A DNA stretch of 64,000 nucleotides from Cohnella rhizosphaerae (GTDB taxonomy: Bacteria; Bacillota; Bacilli; Paenibacillales; Paenibacillaceae), in assembly GCF_029525575.1 (NCBI RefSeq), contig NZ_JAPDIA010000008.1, positions 806,001 to 870,000 of the forward strand. The letters run 5' to 3'. This document shows, one piece after another, positions 52,822 to 63,150 of this stretch (its first letter is position 1; each line of letters begins with the position of its first letter). The notes below the pieces were generated by a model. That model was not told the origin of the DNA, searched no databases, and saw only the letters and a program-made list of their open reading frames with translations. The position numbers and the translations under genes are program-made.

Positions 52822-54241
52822 ATGAGCAAGCAGCAAATCGGCGTCGTGGGCCTTGCGGTCATGGGCAAAAACCTGGCCTTGAACATCGAGAGCAAAGGAT
52901 TCTCGGTCGCGGTATACAACCGTTCGCCCGAGAAGACGACGGAACTGCTCGAAGAGGCGAAAGGCAAAAACTTCGTGGGCGCTTACAGCGTGGAACAATT
53001 CGTTCAATCCCTGGAAACGCCGCGCAAAATCCTGATCATGGTCAAGGCGGGCAAGCCGACCGACGACACGATCGAGCAGCTTCTGCCTTACCTCGATCAA
53101 GGCGACATTCTGATCGACGGCGGCAACGCGTACTTCCCCGATACCCAGCGCAGAAATAAAGCCCTGCAGGAAAAGGGCTTCCGCTTCATCGGCGCAGGCG
53201 TATCGGGCGGCGAAGAGGGCGCGCTGCACGGCCCCGCGATCATGCCGGGCGGCCAAAAGGACGCCTACGCGCTCGTTGAGCCGATCCTGACCGCAATCTC
53301 GGCCAAGGTGAACGGCGATCCATGTTCGACGTATATCGGCGCCGACGGCGCCGGACACTACGTCAAGATGGTGCACAACGGCATCGAGTACGGCGACATG
53401 CAGCTGATCGGCGAGGCGTACCACCTGCTCAAGGACGTGCTCGGTCTGGACGCCGGCGAGCTGCACAACATTTTTACCGAATGGAATCAGGGCGAGCTGG
53501 ACAGCTATCTCATCGAGATCACGGCAGACATCTTCTCCAAGACCGATCCGGAGACGGGCAAGCCGATGGTCGACGTCATTCTCGACTCGGCGGGTCAGAA
53601 GGGTACCGGCAAGTGGACGAGCCAGAGCGCGCTCGATCTGGGCGTGCCGCTGTCCATCATCACCGAGTCCGTATTCGCCCGCTTCCTGTCGGCGATGAAG
53701 GAGGAGCGCGCCGTCGCGAGCCGCAAGCTGACCGGTCCGGAGGTATCGCGCTACGAGGGCGATCCGAAGGAATTTATCGAAGCGGTACGCCAGGCGCTGT
53801 TCGCCAGCAAGATCGCTTCGTACGCCCAGGGCTTCGCGCAAATGCGCGCCGCTTCCGACGCTTATGGCTGGGATCTGAATTACGGCGGCATCGCGATGAT
53901 CTTCCGGGGGAGGGTGCATTATCCGCGCCGGCTTCCTGCAGAACATCAAGGATGCGTACGACCGCAATCCCGGGCTGCAAAACCTGCTGCTGGACGATTA
54001 TTTCGGCGGCGTCGTGCGCGACTACCAGGGCGCATGGCGAAAGGTCGTCGCCGCGGCCGTGACGAACGGCATTCCGGTTCCCGCGTTCGCTTCGGCGCTG
54101 GCGTACTATGACAGCTACCGGACGGAGCGTTTGCCGGCCAACCTGCTCCAGGCGCAGCGCGACTACTTCGGCGCGCATACGTTCGAGCGGCTCGACCGCG
54201 AGGGCAGCTTCCATTTCCAATGGATCGACGGCCAGCAATAA
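52822..54241 (+). CDS. gnd: 6-Phosphogluconate dehydrogenase, decarboxylating
   Basis: Enzyme of about 472 residues giving ribulose 5-phosphate. The coenzyme motif is [20 protein letters not shown] near residue 6. Signatures are [34 protein letters not shown] and the catalytic [16 protein letters not shown] near residue 183, with [18 protein letters not shown] later. One extra G in G5 53906-53910 breaks the frame; correction restores [23 protein letters not shown] 52822 follows GGGAGGATGGAG. A 15-bp hairpin terminator closes the operon. Confidence 0.94.
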
Positions 54242-54259
54242 TATTGCGCGTTCATTCAC

Positions 54260-54299
54260 GCAAAAGAAGCACGCTGCATTTGCGGCGTGCTTCTTTTGC
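54260..54299. terminator. Terminator of the pentose-phosphate operon
   Basis: Perfect 15-bp arms GCAAAAGAAGCACGC/GCGTGCTTCTTTTGC enclose a 10-nt loop. The TTCTTTT in the arm gives the U-rich end. The symmetry would let it act in both directions. Confidence 0.85.
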
Positions 54300-55042
54300 A
54301 TGGTAAAAAAGCGATAAAATCGGCAGGTAACGCTGTAGTGCCCCTACGGCCCCTCTCGCATCGTCGCGCAAGGCCAGAAAGGGGATTACGCTGGATAACG
54401 CAGGCTTTTTTGAGCCGATAGGACGAGCCGAGGCGGAAACGCCAGTCAATCCTTTGCAGGCTTTGACAGGTTATCCCTCGCGCATGCGGAACGTGAACAG
54501 GAGCGGCGGCGTCCCACCGCTCCTGCGTGTTTTATTGGCTAACCTGACGACGGCAATAGGCGGAGAGGTAAGCGGATAAGGTGAGCGGCAAGGTAAGCGT
54601 GAGAGGCAAATGAGAACTGCGGGAGTAACCGAAGGCAAGCGGATCGAAGATACCGGACACAGATGGACTCAGATGACGCTATTTCGTCCAAAACGGTGCA
54701 ATTGCGATCATATCGGACTGGAGAGCCGTTATTCACCCAGAACCAGACTAAAAAAGGTCCCCAATCCCGAAATAAAGGCTCCGGGGTCCGCGAGCGGACC
54801 GTAAAGCGCGATCGGAACAAAAATAAGGGCTCCTCAGTCCGTCCGCTGCGCGCCATTGCGACAAGAAAGGCGATAAGCGGCTTTTCTAGGTTCAACTTCA
54901 TACGACTTTTATTTCTAACCTAAATAGTAGGTAGCTGAATTTCCATAATTTCAATTATAATCGAGTAATTATGACAAGTTTTTCAAAAAAAACCGCGCTG
55001 CTCAAGCCGGCCTTGTTGTGCGTACATAGAGGGAGTGGGGTC
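54300..55042. other. Gene-poor region between gnd and the FecR-domain gene
   Basis: No gene is supported. It carries the second copy of the dispersed repeat (54665-54842). The AT-rich stretch 54905-54970 probably holds the promoter of the next gene, but no convincing hexamer pair is seen. Confidence 0.6.
54665..54842. repeat. Dispersed intergenic repeat, copy 2
   Basis: GGACTCAGATGACGCTATTT and the next 48 nt match the copy at 29576. Shorter units related to AATAAxGGCTCCxxxGTCCG occur at about 54774-54794 and 54823-54842, and in reverse complement at about 54714-54733, giving an alternating direct/inverted structure able to form hairpins. Confidence 0.6.
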
Positions 55043-58000
55043 ATGATTCGCAGTTGGGGAATTTGCGCGCTCGTATTTTTGCTGATCGGCGTGCCTGTAT
55101 CGATGAGCTTCGGCGCGTCCAAAAGCGCGGGCGCGTCTTCGCGCATCGCGGTGATCAGGTCGATGAGCGGGGACGTTCAGGTGCAAAAGGCCGGCGGATC
55201 AAAGATGTTTAAAGCGTTCGCGAAGCTGAGTCTGAACCAGGGAGACAAGCTGATGACGGGGAGCGACGGGGCCGCCGAACTGCAATTCGCCAACGGGACG
55301 TCGGAGGACGACCTGCTCAGCGTGGGCGAACATACGACACTCGGTTTTTCCAAGCTGTCGGATAAAAAGGGAACGGTCACGAAAGTGAGCATGCTGCAAG
55401 GAACGGCTTGGGTCGACGTGAAGTCGATCAAGCGCAAGGAGGACGACTTCCGGTTGGAGACGCCGACGGCGGTCATGGGCGTGCGCGGAACGGCTTTTTA
55501 TGCTGCGGTCCGCCCGGATTCCGGAGCAACGACGACGGCGGTCCTGTCGGGCGTCGTTCAGTTCGCGAAGACCGGCAGCGCGGCCTCGACCGGCCATACG
55601 CTTAACCTGTATCCGACGCAGGAGACGGTCGCGCTGCCTGACGGCAGTCCGGCGGGGGAAGACCTGGTGACGCTTCTGGACATCGGCGAACTCGTCCGGG
55701 GGATGACGCCTGCCGTCGTCGTCTCGCTGCTTCGAAGCAAGGCCAAGATCGACGATGAAAATAGAGCGATGGCGGCCGGGTTCGCGCAAGACAAGCTGCC
55801 GTCCTCGCTCGGCGCGACCTTGGAGGATCTGGAGCGGTTCTTGCAAAACGCGCTCGATCTGACCGGCGTCTTCGCCAGGCAAGCGGTCGAGCAGAAAAAG
55901 CTCGATCCCGCCCAGATCAAGCGGATCGAGCGTGAGAAAGGAACGACCTTCAATCTGGAGAAGGCGGAACTCCGACTGACGGAATCGGACAAGCTCAAGC
56001 AGGAAGCCGCCAAGGCGCGCGAAGCGACTTACGCCGCAAAGCAGGCGGAGGAAGCTGCGGCCAAGCTGAAGTCGCTTCAGGATCGGCTGGCGGATCGGCT
56101 GCCGGCGATCGAACAAGCGAAGCAGGCGCAGCTGGCAGCCAACGAGAAGGCGGCGGCGGACGCGCAGGCGAAGGCCGAGGCCGCATTGCTGTCGCAAATG
56201 ACCGAGACGCAGAAGCAGCGGTTCCAGGCGGACAAGACGGAGAATCTGGCGGCGTCTACCGCGCCGCCGGCAACGCCGGCCGATACGCCGACCAATGAGC
56301 CGGGCGCTCCGTCGCCGCAGGCGTCATCCGAAGCGCGTCTCGCTTCGCTGGAGATTTCCGGCGCGACGTTGAGTCCGGCCTTTTCGCCAAATCAACCGAG
56401 CTACACGGCGATCGTCAACGGCGGCGTCGCCAGCGTAGCGATACGGCCCGCGGCGCAGGATCCGGCGGCGACGATCACGGTAAACGGGCAAGCCCCGGCA
56501 GACGGAGCGGCGACGGTTGCGCTGGCATACGGCTCGAACGCGATCGGTATCCGCGTCGTCGCTCCGGATCGCTCGCTCGTTCGCGATTACAGCCTCGTGA
56601 TCGCGAGGGGAGCTCCTAGAGACCGCGGACTTCGCCATCGGCGCGGGCTATGTGCAAATCGACTTTGCGAGCGGCAGCCTGTCGACGCCGATCACCGTAC
56701 CCGGCGACATCGCGTCGCTGGAGATGACTTTAGACGCGGCGGAAGCTCCCGTCATTCTCGTTAATGGCACAGCCGTTACTGCTTGGCCCGCATCCACGAA
56801 TGCGGCGAACGTCTCATGGCGTTACACCTTGCCGATGCAGACCGGCTACAACGCGATTGCCATCACGGCGACGGCCGGGGGCAGGAGCAAGACCTATACG
56901 TTGTATGCGAATCGTTTGTCTCAAAATAGCGGCCTGTCGGGCCTGACGATTAAGAGCCTGGACGGACAGCGCGACTTTGGGGCCATGCTCGGACAGGACG
57001 GCAAGTTCAGAACGACCATTCCGGCGGCAATGACGGAGGGGCTGCTCTTTTTCTGGCCCTCGGACAGCCGATCGACGATCCTATTGAACGGAATCTCGTA
57101 CGGCTACGGACAGTCCGCACCGGTCTCGCTCGCATCGAATATCGGAGAGATCGCGGTGACGGTTCGATCGGAGAGCGGCACGACGACCGATTACGTCCTA
57201 GCGCTGGACCGCTTTCCGGCAGGCGCCGGCACGGATGCGACGCTCGGCGGCGTCAAGCTGATGAACGGCAGCCAGCAAACGGGCCTGCTAACGCCGGATT
57301 CCGATCTGCGTATGTCCTGGGACGTACCCGTGACGCGAACGAGCGTCGAATTTCAGCCGACATTCCCGCAGAGCGATCCGTATTGGCGCTATATCCGCGT
57401 AAGGCTGGCCGGCTCGGATCAGAATCTATATCCTGACCCGCAGACGAGCAATTACACGATTCCGCTCCATGCGACCGGGGAAACGGCCATCGAAATCGTC
57501 ATCCAATCCGCGGACAAAAGCGCGACGAACATCTACACGTGGATCGTAAGCAAGAAGATCATGGGAAATTCCGTGCATTTTGACGCGATCGCGGGGCAGA
57601 CGCTTGCCGGGCAGCTGGAAGGAAGCGACCCTGCGGGATTGCCGCTCGCCTATACGCTGGTGTCGGGCAGCGGCCCCGCATTCGGATCGCTTGCGCTCCA
57701 TCCGGACGGGACGTTCGAATACCAAGCTGCGGCGAACGCGCTTGGCGCGGTAACGTTCGACTATACCGTATCTAACGGCACGGACGTTTCCGCGCCTGCG
57801 ACGGCGACGATTTTCGTTCAACTTCCCGCGCCGGCGCTGGCCGGATTGGAGCTCTGGAACCTGACGGCGAACGGAACGTCGGTCGATCCGTATTAACTGG
57901 GCGAATCGGGGCAAACGTCCGGCACGTTCGAATACGCGAAGTATATCGACCAAATGCCGAGCGCCCTCGCTTTGTCTTACCGCTTCGACAGCTCCGTCCA

Positions 58001-58830
58001 GGCGGCGAGCTTGATTTACGACGACAATCAAAATACGAATCATAACGTAAACCTGCTTGCGGCGGGCGGCAATGCGGCATTGTCGAATCTCAAGTATGGC
58101 GAAAATCAAATTCGTATCGTTTATTCGCGGGATAACGGCAACGGAACGTCGACGAGCTATACGGTTCAATTCAAGTTGTACATCGCCGCCTTGTCGCTGT
58201 ACACGCCAGCGGCGGTCGCCAACGGAGCGACGGTCCCGGTGTTCAATGCGGGGATCCGAAGTTACACCGCGGCGGCGTCGAGCGGCACGAATCAGGTTCG
58301 CATGCAGTTCCAGGCGGCCGATCCCTACAGCACGCTTGAAGTTCGCTCGAACGACGCGCCGATCGCCGACGACGGCAGCGGCTACCTCGTCAGTCTGTCC
58401 GAAGGCTGGAACCGCGTTGTCGTCCGCCTTAACCGCCTGGGCCTCGGCGATGTCATCGATGTGTATACGATCGACGTCTATCAGGGAGACGACGCGCCGG
58501 ACGGTTATTCGTTAAGCTTGTCCGGTACGGCCGTGCCGAATAATGGAACGATCGCATTGGCGCCGGACGCTTCCCGAACCGCGCATTGGCTGGGCCAGTC
58601 TCCCGCGGGCGCGACCCAAGCGATGCTGGCGCCTGTCGCTGCGCTATCCGACACGTATATCGGGGGGTGTCTACTTGGTCAAAAACGGCTGGTGGGAATG
58701 GGTGAACGCCACTGCGCAGGGCTCCGGGATCTACCCCATTCCGCTCGAAGCCGGCAGCGCACGCGTCTATGTCCTGGTCAACAAATACGGCAGGCCGCCG
58801 CTTGTGTACGAATTGGAGATCTCGCCTTAA
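55043..58830 (+). CDS. Large secreted FecR/cadherin-like repeat protein, interrupted
   Basis: Predicted exported protein of about 1260 residues if read through. A signal peptide ends near VSMSFGAS. A FecR-like domain follows (residues about 33-180: VIRSMSGDVQVQKAG, LNQGDKLMTGSDGAAELQF, TPTAVMGVRGTAFYA), then an Ala/Lys/Glu-rich coiled coil (about 310-400), a Pro/Thr linker, and several cadherin-like beta-sandwich repeats starting LEISGATLSPAFSPNQPSYT. Frame breaks: one extra G at G4 56607-56610 and at G6 58662-58667. In addition an in-frame TAA at 57894-57896 (SVDPY-stop-LGESGQTSG) is not a homopolymer slip. ATG 55043 follows GAGGGAG. A surface or cell-wall role is likely. Confidence 0.65.
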
Positions 58831-58852
58831 ATCGAATCCATTGAAAATAGTT

Positions 58853-58893
58853 GAAGCCGCTGCGTCCTGGCATACAGGGGCAGCGGCTTCTTC
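58853..58893 (+). terminator. Terminator after the FecR-domain gene
   Basis: Perfect 11-bp arms GAAGCCGCTGC/GCAGCGGCTTC enclose a 16-nt loop, followed by TTC. The T tract is short. Confidence 0.6.
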
Positions 58894-58935
58894 GTCGCGG
58901 GCATCATATAGAAAAGAAGGAGGAGACGGACGTTA

Positions 58936-59361
58936 TTAGGCGCCTGTTCTCACGAACGTCTCGATTCGCGCCTTTATCGCGTCTCGCACCGCGCGGAACT
59001 GCGCCAGGATTTGTTCCTCCGTGCCGGTCGCCTTGGCCGGATCGTCGAAGCCCCAGTGCCATTTGACGACGTTCTTGTTCGAGATGACCGGACAATGCTC
59101 GTCCGCGTGGCCGCACAAGGTGATCACGTAGGTTGCCCGGTCGAGGATCGCCGGATCGATGACTTCCGACAGATGCCCGCCGATGTCGATGCCGTCTTCC
59201 TTCATGATGCCGACGGCCCGCGGATTAAGTCCGTGCGCTTCGAGCCCGGCGCTTCTAACCTCATAGCGGTCGCCGCCAAGCGCCTTCAGGTAGCCGTCCG
59301 CCATCTGGCTGCGGCAGGAATTGCCCGTACATAAAAAGTAGACCAACGGTTTTTCGTTCAT
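58936..59361 (-). CDS. arsC: Arsenate reductase, thioredoxin-coupled
   Basis: Low-molecular-weight phosphatase-like reductase of 141 residues that converts arsenate to arsenite. The P-loop nucleophile is in [15 protein letters not shown] (Cys 11, with Cys 16), and the relay cysteines are in [11 protein letters not shown], so the redox triad of the Staphylococcus/Bacillus ArsC type is complete. [16 protein letters not shown] is a further hallmark. ATG 59361 follows GGAGAG. It is the third gene of arsR-arsB-arsC, 43 nt after arsB. The frame is intact. Confidence 0.93.
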   Translation of the reverse strand: MNEKPLVYFLCTGNSCRSQMADGYLKALGGDRYEVRSAGLEAHGLNPRAVGIMKEDGIDIGGHLSEVIDPAILDRATYVITLCGHADEHCPVISNKNVVKWHWGFDDPAKATGTEEQILAQFRAVRDAIKARIETFVRTGA

Positions 59362-59404
59362 GCAGCATCTCTCCGATAACGATTGAATTTTCACAGACGG
59401 TCTG

Positions 59405-60699
59405 TCATCCGATGATGACGAGCCACAAGTAAAGCCCGACGAGCGTAATAAAAAAGGACTGGAACGGTAAGCACGATGCCTGTCTTAAAGTAGGCGCCCC
59501 AGGTGATTTTAACGCCTTTGCCGGACAAGACGTGAAGCCAGAGCAGGGTAGCGAGCGATCCGATCGGCGTGATCTTCGGGCCGAGATCCGAACCGATGAC
59601 ATTGGCATAGATGAGCGCTTCGCGCACGGCGCCGCTCGCATGCGCTTCCTGGATGGCGAGCGCATTGATCATGACCGTCGGCAAGTTGTTCATGACGGAG
59701 GAGAGGATCGCGGAGACGAAGCCGGCGCCGACCGCGGCCGCGAACAAGCCCTGATCGCCGATCCACGAGAACACCTTGCCCAGCTCGTCGGTCAAGCCGA
59801 CGTTGCGAAGGCCGTATACGACGACATACATGCCGACGGAGAAAAAGACGATCGCCCATGGGGCGCCTTTGACGAGCTTGCGGGTGTGTACCGCTTCGCT
59901 CCGCCTGGCCATAAGCAGGAAGACGATGGCCGCGGCGCCGGCGATCGCCGATACGGGCACGGCGATGTACGCGCTGAGCAAGTAAGCGACCAGCAGCGCG
60001 CCGAGAACGAACCAAGAAAATTTAAACATTCGGATATCCTTGACGGCTTCGCTCGGACGCTTCGCCTGCGCCCAATCGTACGACTTGGGTATCGTTCTTC
60101 TATAGTACCAGTAGAGAACGAGCAAGCTGGCGCCGACGGAGAACAGCGTCGGCACGATCATCCGCCCCGCGTATTCCGCGAATCCGATGCCGAAAAAATC
60201 GGAGGACACGATGTTCACCAAATTGCTGATGACCAGCGGCAGAGAAGCCGTATCGGATATGAATCCGCTAGCCATGACGAAGGGGAGGATCATCCGCTCG
60301 TCGAAACGAAGCGCCCGGACCATGGCGAGGACGATCGGCGTCAAGATGAGCGCTGCGCCGTCGTTGGCGAAAAAGAAGGAAACCGCGGCGCCGAGCAACA
60401 CGACGTAAACAAACATGAGGTTGCCGTTGCCCCGGGCCGCCCGGGCCACATGAAGGGCGGCCCATTCGAAAAAGCCGATCTCGTCCAGCACGAGCGAGAT
60501 GATGATGATCGCGACGAAGGTCAGCGTCGCATTCCAGACGATCCGGGTGACTTCGCCGACGTCGGCAAAATCGACGACGCCGCAAGCCAGCGCGATCAAC
60601 GCGCCGCCGCAGGCGGACCAGCCGATGCCGAGGCCTCTCGGCTGCCAGATCACGAACAAAAGCGTTAGTAAAAAAAACGAATAATGCGAGCGCCAGCAT
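59405..60699 (-). CDS. arsB: Arsenite efflux pump ArsB
   Basis: Membrane arsenite/proton antiporter of about 430 residues with about 12 transmembrane segments. Family features are [15 protein letters not shown] at the N terminus, [35 protein letters not shown] and [17 protein letters not shown], with [20 protein letters not shown] near the end. Two extra bases, in A8 60670-60677 and A6 59450-59455, break the frame near both termini. Correction gives the usual start [18 protein letters not shown] and the end [16 protein letters not shown] 60699 follows GGGGGGAAG. It exports arsenite made by ArsC. Confidence 0.9.
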
Positions 60700-60714
60700 A
60701 AATCTTCCCCCCGA

Positions 60715-61029
60715 TTAAGTACAAGCTTGCGGTTTTGCGGCATCGATCTGCATTTGCATGGAGGGCAACTGCTCGATAACCGGTTTTAAATATGGCTTGT
60801 CCTGAACGTCAAGCGCATAATAAATCCATTGGCTTTTGCGCGTCTCGCGGACGAGGCCGCCGCTTTTCAATTTTCTCAAATGCTGGCTTACGTTAGGCTG
60901 CGTGGTGGCCAGAATCTCGACGATGTCGCATACGCACATCTCCTTATGCTTGAGCAGCGCCAGGATAGTGAGACGGGTTTTGTCGGAGAGCAGCTTAAAA
61001 ACATCGGACATTTCCTGGATAGACGTCAT
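60715..61029 (-). CDS. arsR: Arsenic-responsive repressor ArsR
   Basis: Predicted 104-residue winged helix repressor. The metalloid site is CVCDIVEIL, with the CxCD motif that binds As(III), and the recognition helix lies in [19 protein letters not shown]. Binding of arsenite would release the operator and induce arsB and arsC. ATG 61029 follows AAAGGAGG. It is the first gene of the ars operon, 15 nt before arsB. An AT-rich palindrome lies upstream. The frame is intact. Confidence 0.93.
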   Translation of the reverse strand: MTSIQEMSDVFKLLSDKTRLTILALLKHKEMCVCDIVEILATTQPNVSQHLRKLKSGGLVRETRKSQWIYYALDVQDKPYLKPVIEQLPSMQMQIDAAKPQACT

Positions 61030-61079
61030 GGCGTGACCTCCTTTCCGAATACCGTCCGTTCGCGCCGCGTCCGTTGTTA

Positions 61080-61103
61080 TTATATATGCGATCGTTTATA
61101 TAA
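61080..61103. promoter_or_regulatory. Candidate ArsR operator
   Basis: A 24-bp imperfect palindrome with TTATATA and TATATAA arms is centred on CGATCG, about 50 nt upstream of arsR. It probably overlaps the arsR promoter. Confidence 0.45.
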
Positions 61104-61136
61104 GTAAATAATTATATTTAAAAATCGTGTTCTTTC

Positions 61137-61207
61137 GGATTTTATAACGACTATCAAAAATCCTTATATTCGCATCTATCCTCTTGGCGCTGCACATGTG
61201 GTATAGT
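61137..61207 (+). promoter_or_regulatory. Candidate cysJI promoter and LysR-type site
   Basis: GGATTTT (61137-61143) and AAAATCC (61157-61163) form a dyad around ATAACGACTATC. CTAT (61151-61154) ends 47 nt before a TATAGT -10 (61202-61207), much as in the pgi and zwf promoters, but the left ATAG half is absent. A CysL-type regulator is the expected activator of cysJI. Confidence 0.35.
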
Positions 61208-61291
61208 TTTCAAAAGGATCATGAATCGCGCGGCGCGCTCAAGCGTATACCGGGCCGTCCCGTCATTCGAACTATCGTGAGGTGGAGAACG

Positions 61292-63121
61292 TTGCAATTG
61301 CAGGCAACCAACAGTCCGTTCAGCCAGGAGCAGGCCGATCTTCTGAATCAGCTGCTGCCCGGCCTGAACGACGCTCAAAAAATTTGGCTCAGCGGGTATC
61401 TGGTCGCTTACGCTTCGACGCAGGCGGCCCCTGTCGCTGCCGTACCGGCAGGAACGCCGGCCGCGGCGACCGCGAGCAAGGATGTTACGATTTTGTACGG
61501 CTCCCAGAGCGGCAACGGACATGGCATTGCCAAGAAAGCGGCTAAAATGCTCGAGGAAAAGGGCTTCCGCGTCACTATGTCCGCCATGAGCGACTTTAAG
61601 ACGAACCAGCTCAAAAAGTTGGAGCAGCTGCTTGTCGTCGTCAGCACGCACGGCGAAGGCGAGCCGCCGGACAACGCGATATCTTTCCACGAGTTTTTGC
61701 ATAGCAAGCGCGCGCCTCGCCTTGAAGGCGTCAAATATTCGGTGCTGTCGCTCGGCGACAGCTCGTATGAGCAATACTGCCAGACCGGCAAGGAGTTCGA
61801 TACGCGTCTCGAAGCGCTCGGCGCCGTGCGCTTGCACGATCGGGTCGACTGCGACGTCGACTTCGAGGAGCCGACGAAGGCCTGGCTTGAAGGCGTATTG
61901 ACGCGCCTGACCGAAGGGCTGGGAGGCGCCGGCGAGGCTGTCGCGCCGGCGGTCGGGGCGCCAAGCGCGCCTGCAGCTCCCGCTGCGGAATCCGCTTACT
62001 CCCGGACCAATCCGTTCGAAGCCGAGGTGCTCGCGAACATCAATCTGAACGGCCGCGGCTCGAACAAGGAAACGCGGCATCTCGAGCTCTCGCTTGAGGG
62101 CTCCGGTCTCGTCTACAAGCCCGGCGACGCGCTCGGCATCTATCCGCACAACGATCCGGAGCTGGTCGATCTGCTGCTCGCGGAGACGAAGTGGGACCCG
62201 CAGGCCGAAGTATCCGTAGGCAAGCAAGGCGACAAGCGCCCGCTGCGCGACGCCCTGACCGAACACCTGGAGATTACCGTCCTGACGAAAGCGCTGCTCG
62301 AAAAGCTGGCCCCGCTGGCCACGAACCCCGACCTGGCCCAGCTGACCGCGGCGGGGAACGAAGCGGCGCTCAAGGCTTACGTCAAGGGCCGGGATCTGCT
62401 GGACTTCGTCCGCGACTATGGCCCGCTGCAGGGCTCGGCGCAGGACGTCGTCTCTCTGCTTCGCAAAATTCCGGTGCGGCTGTATTCGATCGCGAGCTCC
62501 CAGACGGCGAATCCCGACGAGGTGCACCTGACGATCGGCGCGGTCCGCTACGACGCGTTCGGACGTGCGCGCAAGGGCGTATGCTCCACCCAAACCGCCG
62601 AGCGCCTCGAAGCCGGCGACAAGATCTCGGTATACGTGCAGCCTGACAATCACTTCAAGCTGCCGGAAGATCCGAACGCGCCGATCATCATGGTCGGGCC
62701 CGGCACGGGCATCGCGCCGTTCCGTTCGTTCATGCAGGAGCGCGAAGAGACCGGCGCGGCCGGACCGTCCTGGCTGTTCTTCGGCGACCAGCACTTTACG
62801 ACCGACTTCCTGTACCAGACCGAATGGCAGCGCTGGATCAAGGACGGCGTGCTGACGCGCATGGACGTCGCGTTCTCGCGCGACACGGAAGAGAAGGTGT
62901 ACGTGCAGCATCGCATGCGGCAGCATGCCAAGGAGATCTACGAGTGGCTTGAAAAAGGCGCGGTCTTCTATGTGTGCGGCGACATGAAAAACATGGCGAA
63001 GGACGTTCACCAGACGCTGGCGGAGATCATCTCCGCGGAAGGCGGCAAGAGCCTCGAGGAAGCGGAAGCTTACCTTGCCGACATGAAGAAAAGCCACCGT
63101 TACCAACGGGACGTATATTGA
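61292..63121 (+). CDS. cysJ: Sulfite reductase (NADPH) flavoprotein subunit
   Basis: Predicted 609-residue diflavin reductase that passes electrons from NADPH through FAD and FMN to CysI. The flavodoxin domain has ILYGSQSGNGHGIAKKAAKM near residue 70 and VVVSTHGEGEPPDN; the FAD domain has RLYSIASSQTANPDEVHLT; the NADPH domain has IIMVGPGTGIAPFRSFMQER and ends YQRDVY. The start is TTG 61292 after GAGGTGGAG; an upstream ATG at 61184 would add 36 residues without a ribosome site. It is 29 nt ahead of cysI. The frame is intact. Confidence 0.93.
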   Translation: MQLQATNSPFSQEQADLLNQLLPGLNDAQKIWLSGYLVAYASTQAAPVAAVPAGTPAAATASKDVTILYGSQSGNGHGIAKKAAKMLEEKGFRVTMSAMSDFKTNQLKKLEQLLVVVSTHGEGEPPDNAISFHEFLHSKRAPRLEGVKYSVLSLGDSSYEQYCQTGKEFDTRLEALGAVRLHDRVDCDVDFEEPTKAWLEGVLTRLTEGLGGAGEAVAPAVGAPSAPAAPAAESAYSRTNPFEAEVLANINLNGRGSNKETRHLELSLEGSGLVYKPGDALGIYPHNDPELVDLLLAETKWDPQAEVSVGKQGDKRPLRDALTEHLEITVLTKALLEKLAPLATNPDLAQLTAAGNEAALKAYVKGRDLLDFVRDYGPLQGSAQDVVSLLRKIPVRLYSIASSQTANPDEVHLTIGAVRYDAFGRARKGVCSTQTAERLEAGDKISVYVQPDNHFKLPEDPNAPIIMVGPGTGIAPFRSFMQEREETGAAGPSWLFFGDQHFTTDFLYQTEWQRWIKDGVLTRMDVAFSRDTEEKVYVQHRMRQHAKEIYEWLEKGAVFYVCGDMKNMAKDVHQTLAEIISAEGGKSLEEAEAYLADMKKSHRYQRDVY

Positions 63122-63150
63122 TCGCGAGATAGAGAGGAGTACCGTTCAGA

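Noticed and set aside
54539-54901. 120-codon open frame on the minus strand
   Set aside because: It overlies the dispersed repeat, has no ribosome site, and shows no family resemblance.
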